From Nonomuraea jiangxiensis (GTDB lineage Bacteria > Actinomycetota > Actinomycetes > Streptosporangiales > Streptosporangiaceae), in NCBI RefSeq assembly GCF_900099965.1, contig NZ_FNDJ01000010.1:248001-312000 (forward strand): a DNA stretch of 64,000 nt. Direction: 5' to 3'. This document shows, piece by piece, positions 25,037 to 34,249 of the stretch; position 1 is the stretch's first letter; the number at the start of each line of letters is the position of its first letter. Both the position numbers and the translations under genes were made by a program. The notes beneath the pieces are model-generated. The model was not told the origin of the DNA. It ran no database searches and saw nothing but the letters and a program-made list of their open reading frames with translations.

Positions 25037-26149
25037 ATGGACGAAAAGGGCGGCTCACCTGCGCCGATGTTCGAGGGCGCGGGCACGGGGGTCGAGGTGT
25101 TCGCGGCCGCCGGGCGCAGGCTGCGACGGGTGATGGACTACGACGCGGCGGCGTGGTTCGGCACCGATCCGGCCACCGTTCTGCCGACCACGCCCATCCT
25201 GTCGGAGAACATCGAGCCGGAGCACTGCGAGTCCTACTGGCACCGCGAGTTCCACGTGGAGGACCTGCTGACGTTCCGGGACGTCGCACGCTCGGCTCCC
25301 GCCGCGGGCACGCTCCGCCAGGCCACGGGCGGAAGCCCCGGCCGCAGCGTCCGTTACCAGGAGTTCATGCGCCCGCTGGGTTACGCCGACAACCTGCGCG
25401 CCGCCTTCCGCATCGGCGAGGGCGCCTGGGGGGTGGTGGATCTGTACCGGCGTACCGACCGGCCGCCCTTCGACGAGCGTGACGTCCGGCGGATCGCCGC
25501 CCTGGCCCCCGAGGTCGCGCTGAGCCTGGCGAGCCTGGCCGTCACCAACGGGCGGGGGCATCCGGGCGAGGTCGCCGAGCCGCCGGGCACCGCCCTGTTC
25601 GCCGACGACGACCGGGTCACCCTTGCCGACGAGCACGCGGAGCGCTGGTTCGCCGAATTGTGCGGCTCCCGGTTGGGCAGCCCCGCGGTCTCGCTGTGGA
25701 CGGCGGCCGTCTACTCGGTGGTGGCCCGCGCCCGCGCGGTCGCGGCCGAGCGGGAGTCCGGTCCCGCCGTCGTGCGGCTCCGCGGCCACAGCGGGCGCTG
25801 GTTCAGCATCAGCGCATCCGTGCTGCGCGACCGGCGGGGCAATCCGGGGCCGGTCTCGATGGTGGTCGAGCCGGCCACTTCCGGGCAGATCGTCCCCATC
25901 ATCGTGGAGGCGTACTCGCTGACGCCGCGGGAGCGCGAGGTCACGGAGTGCGTGGCCCGCGGGCACAGCACGTCAGAGATCGCCGCCCGGCTGCATCTGT
26001 CCCCCCACACCGTGCGCGACCACCTCAAGGCGATCTTCGCCAAGGTGGACGTGAGCAGCCGTGGCGAGCTGGTGGCCAAGCTGTTCGGCGAGCACTCCAA
26101 CCCCCTCATGCACTCCCCGGACGCCGAAGTGGTGCACGTCTACAGCTGA
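25037..26149 (+). CDS. GAF-LuxR family transcriptional regulator
   Basis: This 370-residue protein has an N-terminal GAF-like sensor region (about 15-170) and a C-terminal LuxR HTH (LTPREREVTECVARGHSTSE, then AARLHLSPHTVRDHLK). GAGG lies close before the ATG at 25037. It is divergent from the FAD oxidoreductase over 153 bases and is its probable regulator. The ligand is unknown. Confidence 0.9.
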   Translation: MDEKGGSPAPMFEGAGTGVEVFAAAGRRLRRVMDYDAAAWFGTDPATVLPTTPILSENIEPEHCESYWHREFHVEDLLTFRDVARSAPAAGTLRQATGGSPGRSVRYQEFMRPLGYADNLRAAFRIGEGAWGVVDLYRRTDRPPFDERDVRRIAALAPEVALSLASLAVTNGRGHPGEVAEPPGTALFADDDRVTLADEHAERWFAELCGSRLGSPAVSLWTAAVYSVVARARAVAAERESGPAVVRLRGHSGRWFSISASVLRDRRGNPGPVSMVVEPATSGQIVPIIVEAYSLTPREREVTECVARGHSTSEIAARLHLSPHTVRDHLKAIFAKVDVSSRGELVAKLFGEHSNPLMHSPDAEVVHVYS

Positions 26150-26229
26150 ACTCACCTGCTGTGGGACGTGGTCGCTGCGGTAAGGGCCAGGGCTCCTGAC
26201 AATGTGCCGATTCGCCGGCGTACGTCAGG

Positions 26230-26255
26230 ACCCGGCGTGCTTCCCCTTGCCGGGT
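26230..26255. terminator. Hairpin between convergent genes
   Basis: A 7-bp stem (ACCCGGC with GCCGGGT) and a 12-base loop lie between the LuxR gene and the nucleotidyltransferase-like gene, which converge here. Confidence 0.5.
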
Positions 26256-26275
26256 ATCAGCCCGGCCCCGGGAGG

Positions 26276-26869
26276 TCAGGCAGGTGGAGTGAGGCGATCT
26301 TGAACTAGTCGCCGGCGGTGCTCGGGAATGCGGCGGGCATTCATCGCCCGTTGCAACAGGTCGGGATCGAACCCGTGCGCGCCCAGGTGATCGAGGAGAG
26401 GGCCGTATCGGTCGGCCCGGTCCCGCAGGAGCTCCGTGACCAGCCGGAGTTCCAGCCGAACCACCGGCACACGATGAGAGCCGCAGGTGATCAGGACGTA
26501 ATGCCGCCAGGGCCCGCTGCCCGCACATTCCACCCCGTCCGAGTCGACCTGCGTTTCGACCGTGCTGAACTCCACTTCGACGCCATTGACCGCGAACCTG
26601 GTGAAGTACTGCGACGATTCCGGGATCCATGAGGCGGGATACAGGCAGGGGAACGACGAGAGTGCGGCGGCGAAAACGTCCACGTCCTCTCGGTCGGCGA
26701 GCAAGATGTCGATGTCCCCGGCAGGGAGCGGGACGCCTTGCAGGAGCGCGGCGCTTGTGCCGCACACGCGGTAGGGCGTGTCGATGTCGGCGGCTCCGAG
26801 GGCGTCCAGCGTCATGTCCAACGCCGTAGTCACGTCCGTCAGGCCCAGTGATCTTGCCCCTTCGCCCAT
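26276..26869 (-). CDS. Nucleotidyltransferase-fold protein
   Basis: This 197-residue protein has the minimal nucleotidyltransferase core: G37-T-S followed by D52-x-D54 (GTSAALLQGVPLPAGDIDIL). A third acidic residue may be E99 (VEVEFSTVE). The group includes aminoglycoside adenylyltransferases and AbiEii-type toxins, but the family cannot be pinned down. No antitoxin partner is seen next to it. The ATG at 26869 lacks a clear ribosome site, so a leaderless transcript is possible. Confidence 0.75.
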   Translation of the reverse strand: MGEGARSLGLTDVTTALDMTLDALGAADIDTPYRVCGTSAALLQGVPLPAGDIDILLADREDVDVFAAALSSFPCLYPASWIPESSQYFTRFAVNGVEVEFSTVETQVDSDGVECAGSGPWRHYVLITCGSHRVPVVRLELRLVTELLRDRADRYGPLLDHLGAHGFDPDLLQRAMNARRIPEHRRRLVQDRLTPPA

Positions 26870-26973
26870 GTGATCAACGTATCAACGATGCGAGTGCACC
26901 GGTCAGGCGTCTTTCGGATGCGCACCGCCGGTCCGGCCGCTGACGGCAGGACGGTGGGGTCAGGACGGTGGGG

Positions 26974-27633
26974 TCAGGTCGCCAGGCCCTGGCGGTAGGC
27001 GTAGACGACGGCTTGGACGCGGTCGCGGAGGCCGAGTTTGGCGAGGATGCGGGAGACGAAGGTCTTGACGGTCTCCTGGCTGATCACGAGGGCCGCGGCG
27101 ATCTCGCTGTTGGACAGGCCGTCCGCGATGAGGCGGAGGACCTCCAGCTCGCGCGGGGTCAGCGGGATGTCGTGCCGGGGGTCCTCGGCGGGGCGGATGC
27201 GGGTGGCGTACCTGCCCACGAGCTTGCGTGTCACCTCGGGATCCAGGAGTGCGGCGCCCGTGGCGACGGTCCGGATGCCGTGCAGCAGCTGGGCCGGGGG
27301 CGCGTCCTTGAGCAGGAAGCCGCTCGCTCCCGCGCGCAGCGCCTCGTAGACGTACTCGTCCAGGTTGAACGTCGTCACCACGAGCACCTTGACCGGATGC
27401 GGCACCCCGGCACCGGCGAGCAGGCGCGTTGCCTCGATGCCGTCGAGTACGGGCATGCGTACGTCCATCACCACGACGTCCGGGCGCAGCCGGCCGGCGA
27501 GGTCGACGGCGGCCTGCCCGTCCCCGCACTCGCCGGCCACCTCCAGGTCGGGCTGGGCGTCGATGATCGTCACCAGCCCGGTACGGATCAGCACCTGGTC
27601 GTCGCAGACCAGGACCCGGATCGGTGCCGTCAC
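26974..27633 (-). CDS. NarL/FixJ-type response regulator
   Basis: This 219-residue response regulator has a receiver (D11-D12, phospho-acceptor Asp57, Lys in LLKDAPP) and a LuxR-type HTH (LTPRELEVLRLIADGLSNSE, then LVISQETVKTFVSRIL). The GTG at 27633 has GGGGAG six bases upstream and overlaps the stop of the histidine kinase gene. It forms an operon with that kinase and a CPBP protease. Confidence 0.94.
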   Translation of the reverse strand: MTAPIRVLVCDDQVLIRTGLVTIIDAQPDLEVAGECGDGQAAVDLAGRLRPDVVVMDVRMPVLDGIEATRLLAGAGVPHPVKVLVVTTFNLDEYVYEALRAGASGFLLKDAPPAQLLHGIRTVATGAALLDPEVTRKLVGRYATRIRPAEDPRHDIPLTPRELEVLRLIADGLSNSEIAAALVISQETVKTFVSRILAKLGLRDRVQAVVYAYRQGLAT

Positions 27634-28787
27634 GACGCGCTCCCCGCGGGTATGCGAGCACGAACGACGAAGCCGCCGCCCGTACGCCGGCCCGCGCTGA
27701 ACTCGCCCCCCAGGAGGTCGACCCGTTCGCGAAGACCCGCGAGGCCCTTGCCGCTCCCGCCGGGGGAGGCGGCCCCCGAGCCGGAACCGTCCGTGCTGAC
27801 CTCCACGGTGATCTCCGTTTCTCCGTGGTGCACCCGCACCGAGGTGCGGCTGCCGTGGGCGTGTTTGAGGGCGTTGGTCAGAGCCTCCTGGACGACCCGG
27901 TAGGCCACGAGATCGGCGCTGCCGGTCGACTCCGCGGGACTGCCCGCCTCGGTGAACTCCACCGGCTGCCCGGCCCGGCGCGTCTGCTCCACGAGCGTGA
28001 GCAGCCTGCCGACCGGCGGCGTCCTGGCCTCGGCGCCATAGTCGGGATTGAGCAGGTCGAGCAGGTGCCGCAGGTCGGTGATGGCCCGCCGGCCGGTGTC
28101 GGTGACGGCGGACAGGGCCTGGTCGAGGCGGTCGGGCGCGGCGGTCAGGTAGCGTGCGGCCTCCGCCTGTACGACCATCGCCGTCACGTGATGGGTCACG
28201 ACGTCGTGGAGCTCGCGGGCGATGCGGCCGCGTTCGGCGGTACGGGTGTCCTCGGCGACGCGGCGGCGGCGTTCGGCCTCCGCGACCCTGGTGGAGCGCA
28301 GCCAGGCCCCGGCGCCCCACATGAGGGCCAGCACCAGGTAGAACATCAGGAACTCGCCCGGCGACTCGGCGCCCGAGCCGAGCACGTAGAGCGCGACCGC
28401 CAGCGGCACGTACGCCGCGGAGAAGGCCAGCGCGGCGGCGCGCCGGTGCCGTTCCACCGCGTAGCCGGCGCCCAGCAGCGCGAGCGGCAGCGCGGTGCCC
28501 GCGAGCGTGTGGTAGCCGTGGAGCTGGTCGAGGGCGAAGCCGAGCGACACCAGGGCGAGACAGAGGACCGGCCACCGCCGCAGCCCGGCAAGCGGGAGGC
28601 ACTGGAGGGCGACCGCCACGAGGGCCAGCACGTCGAAGCGGCGGACGGGCAGACCGCCGAGTATCGTCCCGTAGCTGTGGAAGGCCGGTATGAGCGACCC
28701 GGCGAACAGCAGCAGTCCGGCCAGCGGATACACGAGCGTGGCGTCGATACGACCCCACCACTCCTGGACCAGCCGAGAAGCGATCAC
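27630..28787 (-). CDS. NarL-type sensor histidine kinase
   Basis: This 385-residue kinase has an N-terminal membrane region of about five or six helices (residues about 15-165), a HisKA_3 domain (RGRIARELHDVVTHHVTAMV) and a C-terminal ATPase domain (VVQEALTNALKHA, then GKGLAGLRERV). The stop overlaps the GTG of the response regulator and its ATG overlaps the stop of the upstream protease gene. The sensed signal is probably at the membrane. Confidence 0.93.
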   Translation of the reverse strand: MIASRLVQEWWGRIDATLVYPLAGLLLFAGSLIPAFHSYGTILGGLPVRRFDVLALVAVALQCLPLAGLRRWPVLCLALVSLGFALDQLHGYHTLAGTALPLALLGAGYAVERHRRAAALAFSAAYVPLAVALYVLGSGAESPGEFLMFYLVLALMWGAGAWLRSTRVAEAERRRRVAEDTRTAERGRIARELHDVVTHHVTAMVVQAEAARYLTAAPDRLDQALSAVTDTGRRAITDLRHLLDLLNPDYGAEARTPPVGRLLTLVEQTRRAGQPVEFTEAGSPAESTGSADLVAYRVVQEALTNALKHAHGSRTSVRVHHGETEITVEVSTDGSGSGAASPGGSGKGLAGLRERVDLLGGEFSAGRRTGGGFVVRARIPAGSAS

Positions 28788-29608
28788 CGGGAAAGTGTAG
28801 GGGCGGTGGCGGTCCGGCGGCGGGGCACCACGTTGCCGCGCCGCCGGGCCAGCCAGATGAACCCGAGCGTCGCCAGCACGCAGAACAGCACCGAGTAGAG
28901 GCTCCCCTCCGGGCCGAAGTCACCGCCGGTGATCAGCGCCGGGCCCGACATCGAGGCGTCCAGCAGCCCCTGGTTGGCGCCGTTGCCCGAGACCACGGTG
29001 CCGAAGATGGCGGAGGCGGCGAAGTTCCAGCCGAAGTGCACGCCGATCGGCACCCACAGGCTGCGGGTGGCGGCGTAGGCGGCGGCGAACATGCCGCCCG
29101 CCTCCAGCATGATGGCGATCGCGCCCCACAGGCTGGCATCCGGGTTGAGCAGGTGCGACAGGCCGAACAGCACCCCGGTCAGCACCATCGAGATCCAGGT
29201 GCCGAGGCGTTCCTCGAGGATCCGGAACAGGACGCCGCGGAAGATCAGTTCCTCCGTCACGGCGACCACCGCCATGAACCCGAACAGGCCCACCGCGGGC
29301 ATCAGCGAGCCTGGGCCGTTCACCTGGTAGAAGCCGAGGAAGAAGAGGTTCAGGATGACGGCGCCGAACAACGCGACGCCGAGGAGCGCACCCCGGGTGA
29401 TCGCGGACGCGGAGCCCTTGCGGGCCACCTCCGTCGCCGGGCGGTGCTCGGTCCGCCGCACCACCCAGCCGTAGAGGAGCAGCGCGATCACGGAGAACAG
29501 GATGCCGAGGGCGAGCGTGAGCCACGGGTTCCCCTGCACCGCGCCGACGGCTTGGCTGCCGACGAAGGCGACCCCGAGGACGGCCACGAGCTGCCACACC
29601 ACTCTCAT
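28784..29608 (-). CDS. CPBP-family intramembrane metalloprotease
   Basis: This 274-residue membrane protein has the CPBP/Abi motifs: EELIFRG (glutamate pair and arginine), FGLSHLL and HFGWN, which supply metal ligands. AAGGAG before the ATG at 29608 fixes the start. It is the first gene of an operon with a histidine kinase and response regulator, each overlapping by 4 bases. A proteolytic input to that signalling pair, or regulation of the protease by it, is an inference. Confidence 0.92.
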   Translation of the reverse strand: MRVVWQLVAVLGVAFVGSQAVGAVQGNPWLTLALGILFSVIALLLYGWVVRRTEHRPATEVARKGSASAITRGALLGVALFGAVILNLFFLGFYQVNGPGSLMPAVGLFGFMAVVAVTEELIFRGVLFRILEERLGTWISMVLTGVLFGLSHLLNPDASLWGAIAIMLEAGGMFAAAYAATRSLWVPIGVHFGWNFAASAIFGTVVSGNGANQGLLDASMSGPALITGGDFGPEGSLYSVLFCVLATLGFIWLARRRGNVVPRRRTATAPTLSR

Positions 29609-29732
29609 GAAGACTCCTTGGTCAGATCCGCGGCCGGTTGTGCCGCGGCTGCCTGGAACGCTACGGATCCGGCGGCCCGGAATCGTCACCACACGGTGGA
29701 CACCTGCGTGTAGCTCGCACGGGGGACAGACC

Positions 29733-30920
29733 TCACAGGGCGGCCTCGCCGCTCAGTGCGCGCCTGACGGCGGTGACCAGGTTCGCGGCCCTGAGGTCCG
29801 ACGCCCCTGACTGGACGCGGTTCATGACGTAGCCGAAGGCGAGGCCGGTCGCCGGGTCGGCGAACCCGATCGAGCCGCCGTGGCCGGGGAACCCGAAGGC
29901 GGTGGGGGAGTACCAGAACGCGTCCGGAGTCGGGCGGCCGAAACCGGTGCCCAACCGGACGGGCACACGCAGCACGCGGTCGGGGCCGGCGACCTGCTCG
30001 GCGACGGCGGCGGCCAGGGTGGCGGGGGTGAGGATGCGGTGCCCGTCGACCTCGCCGATGAGCGCGGCGTAGAAGCGGGCCAGCGCGCGGGCCGTACAGA
30101 TGCCGTTGGTCGAGGGCATCTCGGCGCTCTGCTCGCCGGGGTCGTTGTGGTCCAGGAAGGGCGTGACGACGGACAGCGCGCGTACGGTCAGCGACGTCGG
30201 GTCGGCGTAGGCGGCCATGACCTCGCGTGCGGGCTCGGGCAGGCTGTCCAGGTCGATGGCGGCCAGGGCGGCGAAGTCGGGCGGGGTGGTGATGATCCGG
30301 CTCACCCGGTGCTGCTCGGTCTTGGGCAGCCCGATCCACAGGTCCAGGCCGAGCGGGGCGGCGATCTCCTCGGCGAGGAAGGAGCCGATGCCGCGGCCGC
30401 TCACCCGGCGCACGACCTCGCCGACGAGCCAGCCGTAGGTGAGCGCGTGGTAGCCGTGCTCGGTGCCCGGCTCCCAGTACGGACGTTGCGCGGCCAGCGC
30501 GGTCACCATGGGCTCCCAGGCGATGGCCTCGGCCGGGGTGATCGGGTGGTCGATCGCGGGCAGGCCGGCCTGGTGGGTGAGCAGCCACCGGACCGGTATG
30601 CCCTCCTTGCCGCCCGCCGCGAACTCGGGCCAGTAGCGGGCCACGGGCGCGTCCAGGTCCAGCTCGCCGCGTTGGGCCAGCAGGTGGGCGCAGGCCGCCG
30701 TGAGGGCCTTGGTGGTGGAGTAGACGACCTGCAGGGTGTCGCGTTCCCATGGGCGGCCGGTGCCGGGGTCGGCGAGCCCGCCCCACAGGTCGACGACCTG
30801 GCGGCCGTGCACATAGACGCTGACCGCCGCGCCTGTCTCCTGGCCGCCGGCCAGGTTGGCGGCGAACGCCTCGCGTACCGCTTCGAATCCCGGTGCGGTG
30901 GTCCCGCCGATTTCGGGCAT
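29733..30920 (-). CDS. Beta-lactamase-fold serine hydrolase (EstB-like)
   Basis: This 395-residue protein has the class C beta-lactamase/esterase fold. The nucleophile motif is S68-T-T-K71 and a Tyr in HGYHALTYG likely replaces the YxN motif; HGGS near the C-terminus is like the third KTG-type motif. No signal peptide is present, so it is cytoplasmic and more likely an esterase than a drug-degrading enzyme. AAGGCG precedes the ATG. Confidence 0.9.
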   Translation of the reverse strand: MPEIGGTTAPGFEAVREAFAANLAGGQETGAAVSVYVHGRQVVDLWGGLADPGTGRPWERDTLQVVYSTTKALTAACAHLLAQRGELDLDAPVARYWPEFAAGGKEGIPVRWLLTHQAGLPAIDHPITPAEAIAWEPMVTALAAQRPYWEPGTEHGYHALTYGWLVGEVVRRVSGRGIGSFLAEEIAAPLGLDLWIGLPKTEQHRVSRIITTPPDFAALAAIDLDSLPEPAREVMAAYADPTSLTVRALSVVTPFLDHNDPGEQSAEMPSTNGICTARALARFYAALIGEVDGHRILTPATLAAAVAEQVAGPDRVLRVPVRLGTGFGRPTPDAFWYSPTAFGFPGHGGSIGFADPATGLAFGYVMNRVQSGASDLRAANLVTAVRRALSGEAAL

Positions 30921-30972
30921 GCGTCATCGCCTTCTGGTTCGTGATGGGTGGGTGAAGGGGAGGTGGTGGCGC

Positions 30973-31350
30973 TCAGTGGCGCCATTTCCCCACGAGCCAG
31001 GCGCACAGCTCCTGCTCGGTCATCTCAGGGAATTCGACGGCGAACGCGGCGAGCGTGCGCATCGCCTCCTCGCGGTCGAGGCCGCGGGCCGCCGCTTCCT
31101 TGAGGTATTCCTGTCGCGCCAGCGAGGGCCGGCCGCCGCCTGCTCCCCGGCCGGGCAGGCTGTCACGCCAGCGGACGATGTCGCCGATCCGGTCGGGCCG
31201 CCAGCCGGGAGCGCCGTCGACCTCGACGTCCGGCTCGGGGAACGGATGGTCGGAGCCGTCCGGGTGGCGGGTGCGCCACTTGTGCACCGCATGCCTGCTC
31301 ACGCCCAGCGCCTCGGCAATGCCGAGCACGCCGAGATAGCTCTCGGGCAT
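30973..31350 (-). CDS. Small HTH DNA-binding protein
   Basis: This 125-residue protein begins with a HTH of the AlpA/excisionase or plasmid-partition type (LGVLGIAEALGVSRHAVHKW). The middle contains RPDRIGDIVRWRDS, typical of actinobacterial DNA-binding proteins related to DUF1804/MerR-like families, and the C-terminus is helical. No phage genes are nearby. AGGCAGGTG precedes the ATG. Its targets are unknown. Confidence 0.75.
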   Translation of the reverse strand: MPESYLGVLGIAEALGVSRHAVHKWRTRHPDGSDHPFPEPDVEVDGAPGWRPDRIGDIVRWRDSLPGRGAGGGRPSLARQEYLKEAAARGLDREEAMRTLAAFAVEFPEMTEQELCAWLVGKWRH

Positions 31351-31494
31351 GGGCGCACCTGCCTGACTAGTTCGGGCCTCCTTCGCGGATCTCCAGTCCT
31401 ACCACTTCCGACGGCCCGCCTCCGCGAGCACAGAAACATGGTCTCTCATAGAGACGATGTTGGCAAGGTCTTCATCCGGGGAGCCGACGACAAA

Positions 31495-31528
31495 GGCCCT
31501 TCCTGACCGGGAATGACCAGGAAGGGCC
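31495..31528 (-). terminator. Hairpin terminator of the small secreted protein gene
   Basis: An 11-bp stem (GGCCCTTCCTG with CAGGAAGGGCC) and a 12-base loop follow the stop of the gene at 31550-31975 on the minus strand. A TTTG run follows, which fits a Rho-independent terminator. Confidence 0.75.
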
Positions 31529-31549
31529 CTTCATGGGACTGTGGCAGGG

Positions 31550-31975
31550 TCAGAAGCTGTACGACTTACAGTCGGTGCTGCTCTGCCAGAGACTGTTGTA
31601 GGCGAACATGCAGAGCTGGACGTACGAACCGGTGTCGCCGGCATTGTGGTCGAACGCCGTGCTGGTGCCGTAACCGCCTGCCCACCGGACGAAGTCGTTG
31701 CCGAAGGCGCCGCCCCCGTACTTGATGTCCAGGCGGACGCTGCGGTCATCGTTCAGGGTGTCATAGAGGCGCCCGGTCACGCGGATGTCGTTGTTCGTGC
31801 AGTTCTTGACCGCGGTGAACGTGACGCGGGACACGCTGTCCTTGTGCGTGAAGTCTCCGCTGACCGTTCCGCAGGCGGCGGCGGCCGCCTGCGCCGGAGC
31901 GGTGACGGCGGTGACCGCGGAGGCGGCGATCAGCCCCGAGATGACGAAAGACAGAGTTCGGCTGAATGGCTTCAT
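31550..31975 (-). CDS. Small secreted protein of unknown function
   Basis: This 141-residue protein has a Sec signal peptide with a core of Ala/Val/Ser ending near APAQA. The mature part has four cysteines (ACGTVSG, VKNCTNND, LCMFAYN, TDCKSY), which may form two disulfides, and a beta-rich pattern. AGGACTTCC precedes the ATG. I do not recognise the family. Confidence 0.85.
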   Translation of the reverse strand: MKPFSRTLSFVISGLIAASAVTAVTAPAQAAAAACGTVSGDFTHKDSVSRVTFTAVKNCTNNDIRVTGRLYDTLNDDRSVRLDIKYGGGAFGNDFVRWAGGYGTSTAFDHNAGDTGSYVQLCMFAYNSLWQSSTDCKSYSF

Positions 31976-32345
31976 GGAAGTCCTATCGTCGTTCGTCCAC
32001 CCGTCATTGGGTGGCCTGTGACAGCCTCAATGAGGCGGGAGCCGTTCGCCCAGGGCTTCTCGTGCCAGGCGACCGTCGATACGTGCCAGGGAGCGCCGAG
32101 CACCGGCCCTCGTGCGAAACGCAGGGGCGAACCCCGACCTCCGTACTGATCAAGGATGGGTTAGCATCGGCCCCACCCGACGAGCTCAAGGCGCCGCGCC
32201 GACTGCTTGTTCCGCTGGGAGAAAGGCCCGCGCACTGCCGCAGGCCATCGACCAAGGAGCCCTGCTCGCCGCGTGGGACATCGTCGGAGGGACGGGAGTG
32301 CGCGTGCGGCCGACCGCCGTACGCGCCGGGGAAGGAGCGACAAGG
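31976..32345. other. Divergent intergenic region
   Basis: These 370 bases separate the secreted protein gene from the MmgE/PrpD gene. A long open frame extends upstream of the latter but has no ribosome site or homologous residues. No RNA gene or clear operator was seen. AAGGAG near the end is the ribosome site of the MmgE/PrpD gene. Confidence 0.45.
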
Positions 32346-33746
32346 GTGAGCGGGCTCGTCGGGGAGGTCGCGGCGTTCGCCGTGGCCGTACGGGAGAAGG
32401 GGCTCGACCCTGCCCTGCAGCAGGACGCGGCACGGCGGGTCCTCGATGTGATCGGCAACTGCCTGGCCGCCCGCGGGGAGGAGGTCGCGCGGATCGTGAC
32501 CGCCACGGTGGACCAGTGGGGCGGCCACGAGATCGCCGGCGCCATCGGCGGCGCGTCACGCTATCCGGCGCCGAGCGCGGCACTGGTCAACGGGACGCTC
32601 GCGCACGCACTGGACTTCGACGACACGCATCTCCCGTCGGTCCTGCACCCGAGCTCGTCGGTGGTCCCCGCGGCGCTCGCCGTCGCGGAGCAGACGGGCG
32701 CCGACGGTGCCGCGCTGCTCGCCGCGGTCGCCGTCGGCGACGAGATCTGCGTACGGCTCGGCATGGCCGGATACGACCCCGAGCTGGGCAACTCCATCTT
32801 CTTCGAGCGAGGCCAGCACGCCACCGCGATCTGCGGTGCCGTGGCGGCCGCCGCCTCCGCCGGGATGCTCGCCGGCCTGGACGCCGACGGCATCGCCTCC
32901 GCGATGGGCGTGGCGGCCAGCATGGGCGCCGGCCTCCTGGAGGCCAACCGGACCGGCGGCACGATCAAGCGGGCGCACTGCGGCTGGGCCGCGCATGCGG
33001 CGGTGGCCGCCACGGACCTGGCGCGGCACGGGCTGACCGGCCCGCCGACCGTGCTGGAGGGGCGCTTCGGCTTCTTCCAGGCCTGGTGCGGCGACCAGGC
33101 GCGGCCCGAGGTCGTCGTACGCGACCTGGGGACGTCGTGGGAGTTGCCCGGCATCTTCTTCAAGCCGTACCCGTGCAACCACTTCACCCACGCCGGCATC
33201 GACGCCGCCCTCCAACTGCGCGAGGACGGCGTGGACCCGGCCGACATCGCCGAGATCGAGCTGGGGGTGCCCACTCCGGTGCTCCGGACGATCGCCCAGC
33301 CGCCCGAGGTCAAGGCGGCACCGCCGACGGGGTACGCGGGTGCGTTCTCCGGGCCGTACACGGTCGCCGCCGCGCTCATGGGAGGGGGCGGGCTGGGCGT
33401 GTGGATGGACGACTTCACCGACGAGGCGGTCGCCGACCCGCGCAGGCTCGAACTCGCCGCCAAGGTACGCTGCGTCGCCGACGCCCGCTGCGACGAGATC
33501 TTCCCGCACCAGTTCCCCGCGGTCCTGCGGGTGCGCACGGTGTCCGGCACGGTGCTGGAGAAGCGCGTCGACGCCAACCGCGGCGGTCCGCTGCGACCGC
33601 TCACCAACGAGGAGCTGGGGCTCAAGTTCGCGCTGGGCGCGGGGCGGGTGCTGCCGGCGGAGCGGGTCGGCAGGCTCCAGGAGGCCGTGCTGTCGCTGGC
33701 GTCGGCCCCCTCGGTCCGTGACGTGGTGGACCTCACCCGCTCATAG
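32346..33746 (+). CDS. MmgE/PrpD-family protein
   Basis: This 466-residue protein matches the MmgE/PrpD family, which includes 2-methylcitrate dehydratase and cis-aconitate/iminodisuccinate-type lyases. Typical segments are LVNGTLAHALDFDDTH, LHPSSSVVPAALAVAEQ, GTIKRAHCGWAAHAA and KPYPCNHFTHAGIDA. GTG at 32346 has AAGGAG eight bases upstream. No methylcitrate-cycle genes are nearby, so the substrate is open. The convergent RidA gene shares its terminator. Confidence 0.92.
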   Translation: MSGLVGEVAAFAVAVREKGLDPALQQDAARRVLDVIGNCLAARGEEVARIVTATVDQWGGHEIAGAIGGASRYPAPSAALVNGTLAHALDFDDTHLPSVLHPSSSVVPAALAVAEQTGADGAALLAAVAVGDEICVRLGMAGYDPELGNSIFFERGQHATAICGAVAAAASAGMLAGLDADGIASAMGVAASMGAGLLEANRTGGTIKRAHCGWAAHAAVAATDLARHGLTGPPTVLEGRFGFFQAWCGDQARPEVVVRDLGTSWELPGIFFKPYPCNHFTHAGIDAALQLREDGVDPADIAEIELGVPTPVLRTIAQPPEVKAAPPTGYAGAFSGPYTVAAALMGGGGLGVWMDDFTDEAVADPRRLELAAKVRCVADARCDEIFPHQFPAVLRVRTVSGTVLEKRVDANRGGPLRPLTNEELGLKFALGAGRVLPAERVGRLQEAVLSLASAPSVRDVVDLTRS

Positions 33747-33769
33747 AGCTCTCCCGCGGCAGGCGACCC

Positions 33770-33797
33770 GGGTGGGGGCGGGATCACGCCCCCACCC
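33770..33797. terminator. Bidirectional hairpin terminator
   Basis: An 11-bp perfect stem (GGGTGGGGGCG with CGCCCCCACCC) with a 6-base loop separates the convergent MmgE/PrpD and RidA genes. Confidence 0.85.
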
Positions 33798-33807
33798 TGG
33801 AACGCCT

Positions 33808-34224
33808 TCAGCCGGACGCGCCCGCGAGCACGGCGACGGCTTCGACCTCGACGAGCTGGTCGTGGTAGCCGAGCACGGTCACACCCAGCAGGGTGCTGGG
33901 GACGTCGTGCTCGCCCATGTACTCCCGATAAACCTCCCACGCCGCGCCCAGGTCGCCCTGCCGGGAGGAGGCCACGTAGACGGTGGTCTTGACGACGTCG
34001 GTCAGTGCCGCGCCCGCTCCTTCCAGCGCGGTCACGAGGTTGCGCATCACCTGGTGCGTCTGGCCGGCGTAGTCGCCGATCGCGACGGTGTTCCCTTCGA
34101 GGTCGAGGGGACACGCGCCGGCCACCCAGATGGAGCGCACGGGCGCGTCCGCGACCGCCGCGTAGGCGTATTCCACCCGCTGCGTGAGCTGGTGGTTGCG
34201 TACCAAGCTGACGCCGCTGCTCAT
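33808..34224 (-). CDS. RidA/YjgF-family protein
   Basis: This 138-residue protein fits the RidA family of enamine/imine deaminases (VWAGACPLD-like IWVAGACPLDLEGN, and VVKTTVYVASSRQGDLGAAW, VEVEAVAVL). The family's key arginine, normally in the CxR region near the end, is not seen, so it may belong to a RidA subgroup without deaminase activity. GGAG lies six bases before the ATG. It is followed at 25 bases upstream by a DinB-fold gene in the same direction. Confidence 0.88.
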   Translation of the reverse strand: MSSGVSLVRNHQLTQRVEYAYAAVADAPVRSIWVAGACPLDLEGNTVAIGDYAGQTHQVMRNLVTALEGAGAALTDVVKTTVYVASSRQGDLGAAWEVYREYMGEHDVPSTLLGVTVLGYHDQLVEVEAVAVLAGASG

Positions 34225-34249
34225 ATCGTGCTCCATTTCCAGGAATGTT

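Noticed and set aside
26276-26869. A toxin-antitoxin or abortive infection system
   Set aside because: The nucleotidyltransferase fold fits AbiEii-type toxins, but no antitoxin-like partner lies beside it.
26974-28923. A 649-codon frame upstream of the response regulator
   Set aside because: The extra part is out of frame with the well-supported histidine kinase; the regulator starts with GTG at 27633.
31441-31455. GTCTCT-CAT-AGAGAC palindrome
   Set aside because: It is short, lies between a terminator and the HTH gene without clear context, and could arise by chance.
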